From Streptomyces scopuliridis RB72 (GTDB lineage Bacteria; Actinomycetota; Actinomycetes; Streptomycetales; Streptomycetaceae), in assembly GCF_000718095.1 (NCBI RefSeq), contig NZ_JOEI01000019.1, positions 211,120 through 275,119 on the forward strand: a stretch of 64,000 bases of DNA. The letters are read 5' to 3'. This document shows positions 59,847 to 64,000 of this stretch, piece by piece. The notes under the pieces are model-generated. The model was given only the letters and a program-made list of their open reading frames with translations, searched no databases and was not told where the DNA came from. How positions within the stretch are numbered: position 1 is the first letter of the stretch; every line of letters begins with the position of its first letter. The translations under genes and the position numbers were made by a program.

Positions 59847-62282
59847 ATGCTCGACCGACGACGTTTTCTGCACACCGGCGCCCTCGCGGTCAGCGGCGGG
59901 GCCCTCCTCGGCCCCTTAGCGCCCTCCGCCTCCGCCGTCGCTCCGGCACGCGGCGGCTGGTACGCGCCGAACGCAGCGCCGCTCGCCCCCACCGCCTTCC
60001 AGAAGCTCCCCCTCGGCAGCGTCACGGCCCGCGGCTGGCTCTCGGGGCAGCTGCGCCTCCTCCTCGACGGGCTCTTCGGCCGCTACGCCGAGATCTCCCA
60101 CTTCCTGCGGTTCGACGAATCCGGCTGGGTCCACCCGGAGAAGGACGGCTGGGAGGAAGTCACCTACTGGCTGCGCGGATACGTCAGCCTCGCCGCGCTC
60201 ACCGGCGACGGGGACGCCCTCGCCACGAGCCGCCGCTGGATCGACGCGATCCTGGCCACGCAGCGGCCGGACGGTTTCTTCGGCCCCACCCGGTTGCGTA
60301 CCGCGCTCAACGGCGGCCCCGACTTCTGGCCCTATCTGCCGCTGCTCCAGGCGCTGCGCTCGCACGAGGAGTTCACCGGCGACCAGCGGATCGTGCCGTT
60401 CCTCGTGCGTTTCCTCCGCTATATGAACGCGCAGGGCCCCGGGGCGTTCAACTCCAGCTGGGTCTCGAAACGCTGGGGCGACGGTCTCGACATCGCCATG
60501 TGGGTCTACAACCGCAGCCGCGAGCCGTTCCTTCTCGATCTGGCCGACACCATGCATACGCACGGCGCGAACTGGGTCGACCACTTCCCCGATCTGCACA
60601 ATGTCAATATCGCGCAGGGTTTCCGCGAGCCCGCGCAGTACGCCCTGCGCTCGGGGTCCGCCGAGCTCACCCGGTCCACCTACCGCAACTACGCCACCAT
60701 CATGGGCTCTTACGGCCAGTTCCCCGGGGGCGGATTCGCGGGGGACGAGAACGCCAGGCCTGGATTCGGAGACCCCCGGCAGGGCTTCGAGACCTGCGGA
60801 ATCGTCGAGTTCATGGCCAGCCATGAACTGCTCACCCGTATCACCGGCGACCCGGTGTGGGCCGACCGCTGCGAGGAGCTGGCCTTCAACATGCTCCCGG
60901 CCGCCACGGACCCCTGGGGCCGGGGCGTGCACTACATCACCTCCGCCAACAGCGTCGATCTCGACAACTCCCGCAAGAACCAAGGGCAGTTCCAGAACGG
61001 CTTCGCGATGCAGTCGTACCAGCCCGGCGTCGACCAGTACCGCTGCTGTCCGCACAACTACGGCATGGGCTGGCCCTACTTCACCGAGGAGCTGTGGCTC
61101 GCGACCCCCGACCGCGGGCTGGCCGCCGCGATGTACGCGGCGAGCCGCGTCCGCGCGAAGGTCGCCGACGGCACGGAGATCACCGTCACCGAGGACACCG
61201 ACTACCCCTTCAAGGAGACGGTCACCCTCACCATTTCCACCCCGCGCCCTCTCCGCTTCCCGCTCCATCTGCGGATTCCCGGCTGGTGCGAACAGCCCGA
61301 ACTCTCCGTCAACGGGCGGCGGACAGCCGCCCCAGCGGGCCCGGCTTTCGTACGGGTCGACCGCACCTGGAGCGACGGTGACCGGGTGGCGCTGCGACTG
61401 CCGCAGCGCACGACCGTGCGCCGCTGGGACGACAACCACGGCGCCGTCAGCATCGACCACGGCCCGCTGACCTATTCCCTGCGGATCGGCGAACGGTACG
61501 AGCGCTACGCGGGGACGGACGACTTCCCCGAACTCGCCGTGCACGCGAGCGGGCCGTGGAACTACGGCCTCGCCACCGACGGGCCCGCGGATCCGCCCGC
61601 GGATCTGCGGTTCTCCGCCGACAGCGGTCCGCTGACCGGCGATCCCTTCACCCAGGAGGGCACACCGGTCCGGATCACCGCCCCCGCCCGCCGGATCACC
61701 GAGTGGGTCGCGGACAATCAGCGGGTCGTCACTCCCGTTCAGGACAGCCCGGCCCGTAGCACCTCGGCGGTGGAGCGGGTCACGCTCATCCCCATGGGAG
61801 CGGCCAGGCTCCGTGTCACCACTTTCCCGACCGCGAACCCCGACGGCCGTCCCTGGACGCCCGAACCCGCCTTCCACCGCGTTCAGAACAAGCACAGCGG
61901 GAAGGTCCTGGCCGTGGACGGAATGTCGCTGGCCGACAGCGCCCGGGTGGTGCAGTTCGACAATTCCGGTACGGCGGACCATGCCTGGCAGCTGACCGAC
62001 GAGGGCGACGGCTGGTTCCTGATCCGGAACGGGAACAGCGGCAAGGTGCTCGGCGTCGACGGCATGTCCACGGCCAACAGCGCACCGGTGGTGCAGTTCG
62101 CGGACAACGGGACCGACGACCATCTCTGGCAGCTGCTGGACAGCGGCGACGGCTGGTACCGCATCCGCAACAAGCACAGCGGGAAGGTGCTGGGCGTCGA
62201 CGGAATGTCGACCGCCAACAGTGCCCAGGTGGTCCAGTTCGACGACAACGGCACGGACGATCACCTGTGGAAGCTGCTCTGA
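59847..62282 (+). CDS. Secreted GH127 beta-L-arabinofuranosidase-like protein with ricin-type lectin domain
   Basis: An 811-residue protein with a Tat-type leader (MLDRRRFLHTGALAVSGGAL LGP, then ASA). The GH127 (DUF1680) catalytic part covers about residues 40-670. Its catalytic/zinc residues are visible: Glu315 and Cys317 in FETCGIVEF, and Cys400-Cys401 in YRCCPHNYG; these correspond to Glu338, Cys340, Cys417 and Cys418 of Bifidobacterium HypBA1. The C-terminal 130 residues hold three near-identical ricin-type repeats, each with NKHSGKVL (or NGNSGKVL), VDGMS and W(Q/K)L. It should trim beta-L-arabinofuranose or related sugars from plant cell wall polymers while bound to them. GGGAG is upstream. 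Confidence 0.9.
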   Translation: MLDRRRFLHTGALAVSGGALLGPLAPSASAVAPARGGWYAPNAAPLAPTAFQKLPLGSVTARGWLSGQLRLLLDGLFGRYAEISHFLRFDESGWVHPEKDGWEEVTYWLRGYVSLAALTGDGDALATSRRWIDAILATQRPDGFFGPTRLRTALNGGPDFWPYLPLLQALRSHEEFTGDQRIVPFLVRFLRYMNAQGPGAFNSSWVSKRWGDGLDIAMWVYNRSREPFLLDLADTMHTHGANWVDHFPDLHNVNIAQGFREPAQYALRSGSAELTRSTYRNYATIMGSYGQFPGGGFAGDENARPGFGDPRQGFETCGIVEFMASHELLTRITGDPVWADRCEELAFNMLPAATDPWGRGVHYITSANSVDLDNSRKNQGQFQNGFAMQSYQPGVDQYRCCPHNYGMGWPYFTEELWLATPDRGLAAAMYAASRVRAKVADGTEITVTEDTDYPFKETVTLTISTPRPLRFPLHLRIPGWCEQPELSVNGRRTAAPAGPAFVRVDRTWSDGDRVALRLPQRTTVRRWDDNHGAVSIDHGPLTYSLRIGERYERYAGTDDFPELAVHASGPWNYGLATDGPADPPADLRFSADSGPLTGDPFTQEGTPVRITAPARRITEWVADNQRVVTPVQDSPARSTSAVERVTLIPMGAARLRVTTFPTANPDGRPWTPEPAFHRVQNKHSGKVLAVDGMSLADSARVVQFDNSGTADHAWQLTDEGDGWFLIRNGNSGKVLGVDGMSTANSAPVVQFADNGTDDHLWQLLDSGDGWYRIRNKHSGKVLGVDGMSTANSAQVVQFDDNGTDDHLWKLL

Positions 62283-62300
62283 CAGGACGGTCGGGCCGGG

Positions 62301-62340
62301 GCGTAGCGATTCCCGCGTCACCGCGATAGCAACGCTACGC
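62301..62340. promoter_or_regulatory. Inverted repeat before the TetR gene
   Basis: GCGTAGCG (62301-62308) and CGCTACGC (62333-62340) are perfect reverse complements 24 bp apart, ending 22 bp before the TetR start. The inner sequence has GCGATT/GCGATA half-sites. It could be an operator or a terminator for the GH127 gene. Confidence 0.5.
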
Positions 62341-62362
62341 CCTGGTTGATAGCATCTCTTCC

Positions 62363-63154
62363 ATGAGCACGCGCACACGCATTCTGGAGGCGGCCGCCGA
62401 TCTTGTGGCGAAGTCGCCGAACGGCGATATCTCCACACGCGCGGTCTGTGAGGCCGCCCAGGTCGGCGCGCCGGTGCTCTACCGGCAGTTCGGCGACAAG
62501 GAGGGGCTCCTCTCCGCCGTGGTCGACCATGGCTTCGACGCCTACCTGGCGACCAAGCGCCTACATCAGCCGGGAGCCGATCCGATCCAGGATCTGCGCG
62601 ACGGCTGGGACACCCATGTGGCGTTCGCGCTGGCGAATCCCAATCTGTACCGGCTGATGAACTCCCCACTGATGCGCAAGCCGCCGGCCTCCGCTCTGGA
62701 GGCCCATCAGATCCTCACCCGCGATCTCGAACGAGCCGCGGCCCAGGGCAAGTTGCGGATCTCCCCCGAGCTCGCCGCCCAGATGGTCATGTCGGCGAAT
62801 GTCGGTGTGGCCCTGATGCTGGTCGGCCGCCCCGCCACCTTCAAGGACCCCGATATGTCACGGCGGGTGCGCGACGCGGCGCACGCCGCCGTCTTCACTC
62901 CGGAGGCGATGTACGGGGAGACCGCGGCCCAGGACGCGACCACGGCCTCCGCCGACGGCCCGGCCCCCGCCGACACCCCGGCCGCCGCGGCACGCCTGGG
63001 AGCACTCGTCCGGCAGTCGCCGCCCAAGGCCCTGACCACCGCTGAGACCACACTGCTGAGCGAGTGGCTGGAGCGCGTGTCGAACGCGCCGGACACCACC
63101 GGCGCACCCCCGTCGTCAGATCTTGAACCGACGCCCACCCGAGACGCGACATGA
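62363..63154 (+). CDS. TetR family transcriptional regulator
   Basis: A 263-residue regulator: helix-turn-helix TRTRILEAAADLVAKSP and ISTRAVCEAAQVGAPVLYRQ FGDKEGLLSAVVDHGF (residues 3-56), a helical ligand domain (DTHVAFALANPNLYRLMNSP), and an unusually long Ala/Thr/Pro-rich tail from about residue 190. It starts 80 bp after the GH127 stop in the same direction, with an inverted repeat before it. Ligand and targets unknown; autoregulation is probable. Confidence 0.87.
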   Translation: MSTRTRILEAAADLVAKSPNGDISTRAVCEAAQVGAPVLYRQFGDKEGLLSAVVDHGFDAYLATKRLHQPGADPIQDLRDGWDTHVAFALANPNLYRLMNSPLMRKPPASALEAHQILTRDLERAAAQGKLRISPELAAQMVMSANVGVALMLVGRPATFKDPDMSRRVRDAAHAAVFTPEAMYGETAAQDATTASADGPAPADTPAAAARLGALVRQSPPKALTTAETTLLSEWLERVSNAPDTTGAPPSSDLEPTPTRDAT

Positions 63155-63272
63155 ATACCCACAACGGCCGTGCCCCGACCGTAATTTCCTGTCCGCCATA
63201 GAACCAGCCCCGGCGGGTTCGCGCACAACTCTTGACGTGTACGAAACACGGGAGAAGCATCACCGGTACTCA

Positions 63273-63293
63273 GAGAGCGCTCTCCGAGCGCTC
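63273..63293. promoter_or_regulatory. Tandem LacI-type operators before the discoidin gene
   Basis: GAGAGCGCTCTC (63273-63284) is a perfect 12-bp palindrome, followed by GAGCGCTC (63286-63293, extended to GAGCGCTCTC on one side). GAGAGCGCTCTC is the kind of site bound by LacI-family sugar regulators in streptomycetes. It lies 48-68 bp before the start of the secreted protein gene. Confidence 0.6.
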
Positions 63294-63340
63294 TCTCCCA
63301 CCGTGCCTCCCGCATTGCCCGACACTCAGGAGACTTGCCC

Positions 63341-64000
63341 ATGCACGCTCCTCCGCTCGCCTCACCGGTGTTCCGCAGACCCTCGCCCGCGCGTCGGCGA
63401 CCCGCGCGCCGACGCGGACTGGCCGCCTCCCTCGCGGCCACCCTGATCGCGTCCCTGTTACTCCTCATCCCCGGCACCTCCGCCCAGGCCGCGCCCACCC
63501 TGCTCTCCCAGGGCAAGCCCGTGACCGCCTCCAGCCAGGAGAACGCCGGCACCCCCGCCACCGGGGCCGTCGACGGCGACAACGGGACCCGCTGGTCGAG
63601 CGCGGCGTCCGATCCGCAGTGGATCCAGGTCGACCTGGGCGCCACCGCCGCCATCAGTCAGATCGTCCTGCGCTGGGAGACCGCGTACGCCACGGCGTAC
63701 CGCGTCGAGTTCTCCACCAACGGCACGAGCTGGACCACCGCGTACTCCACCACCACCGGGCCCGGCGGCACGGAAACGCTCACCGTCTCGGGCAACGCCC
63801 GCTACGTCCGGATGTACGGCACCGCGCGCGCCACCCAATGGGGCTACTCGCTCTGGGAGTTCCAGGTCTTCGGCGGCACCTCGGGCGGCAGCGACCCGAT
63901 CCCGGGCGGTGGTGATCTCGGGCCGAATGTGGTGGTCTTCGATCCGTCGACGCCCAATATCCAGGGCAGGCTGGACGAGATCTTCCGTCAGCAGGAGTCG
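63341..64000 (+). CDS. Secreted discoidin (F5/8 type C) domain protein, 3' end outside window
   Basis: The first 220 residues are visible. A long signal peptide (basic PARRRPARRRRG, hydrophobic LAASLAATLIASLLLLIPG, AQA cleavage) is followed by an F5/8 type C carbohydrate-binding domain: GKPVTASSQENAGTPATGAV DGDNGTRWSS, PQWIQVDLGATAAISQIVLR WE and YSLWEFQVFG. After a Gly/Ser linker a new domain starts (VVVFDPSTPNIQGRLDEIFR) that continues outside. AGGAGA precedes the ATG. The tandem LacI-type operators suggest sugar control; the partner domain is probably a polysaccharide-active or beta-helix module, but it cannot be judged here. Confidence 0.85.
   Translation, partial: MHAPPLASPVFRRPSPARRRPARRRGLAASLAATLIASLLLLIPGTSAQAAPTLLSQGKPVTASSQENAGTPATGAVDGDNGTRWSSAASDPQWIQVDLGATAAISQIVLRWETAYATAYRVEFSTNGTSWTTAYSTTTGPGGTETLTVSGNARYVRMYGTARATQWGYSLWEFQVFGGTSGGSDPIPGGGDLGPNVVVFDPSTPNIQGRLDEIFRQQES

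Noticed and set aside
59916..62669. A minus-strand open frame of 917 codons opposite the GH127 gene
   Set aside because: It spans the GH127 stop and TetR start and has no domain; a codon-bias shadow.

Overview
The window is high-GC actinobacterial DNA, almost certainly from a Streptomyces chromosome. The signs are the strong GC bias in third codon positions, frequent GTG starts, twin-arginine signal peptides, an AfsR/SARP regulator, an Rv1733c-type membrane protein, a DUF3040 protein, BlaI/M56 pairs and several leaderless regulator genes. No rRNA, tRNA, CRISPR array or intact transposase was seen.

Region 1 (1-11.3 kb): the 3' end of a Na/Ca-exchanger-type antiporter, a StyA-like flavin monooxygenase, and a metal-resistance block. 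That block is a CmtR-like sensor, a CtpG-like P1B ATPase with APC in place of CPC, and a translationally coupled BlaI-M56 pair. It is followed by a lipoprotein, an exported PHP-type protein, a relic of an MFS transporter, an Rv1733c-type protein, and a cupin divergent from a COG2345-type regulator.

Region 2 (11.3-39.5 kb): an accessory region rich in redox enzymes and in gene debris. Intact genes include an ArsC/Spx-like protein, two aldo/keto reductases, a PaoABC-like molybdenum aldehyde oxidoreductase with its XdhC-type maturation factor, three short-chain dehydrogenases, a TBAD-like secondary alcohol dehydrogenase, a nitroreductase, a quinone-oxidoreductase-like MDR protein and an Old Yellow Enzyme. 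Four paralogous XRE/MmyB-type regulators sit among them, and a fifth survives only as an N-terminal stub. They fall into two pairs, each with its own conserved upstream element. Pseudogenes here include folE with the catalytic centre deleted, two cupin remnants, a frameshifted metallophosphoesterase, two aldo/keto reductase remnants, and fragments of a hydroxyacid dehydrogenase and a HAD phosphatase. The enzymes suggest handling of reactive carbonyls, quinones and other electrophiles, each set under a paralogous sensor. A LacI-type regulator with tandem operators and an RpiB-type isomerase close the region.

Region 3 (39.5-64 kb): a more orderly stretch with few relics. It holds the dhaKLM dihydroxyacetone kinase operon followed by a 12-bp minisatellite, an FAD oxidoreductase, an SDR/DUF2867 fusion, a second BlaI-M56 pair sharing a perfect palindrome with a divergent TerD gene, and a KhtT/CPA2 cation antiporter pair. 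It continues with a NarL-type two-component system, an iron-siderophore binding protein with a siderophore-interacting reductase, a 1140-residue SARP-NB-ARC regulator and a PAS-GAF-SpoIIE phosphatase. It ends with a GH127 arabinofuranosidase carrying a ricin-type lectin domain, a TetR regulator, and the start of a secreted discoidin-domain protein behind LacI-type operators.

The most interesting signals are: a 24-bp promoter element found beside two intact XRE/MmyB regulators, a short-chain dehydrogenase, and (decayed) a dead regulator stub; a second element shared by the other two regulators; a perfect 30-bp palindrome that looks like fused insertion-sequence ends; and the 12-bp array that begins at the dhaM stop codon.
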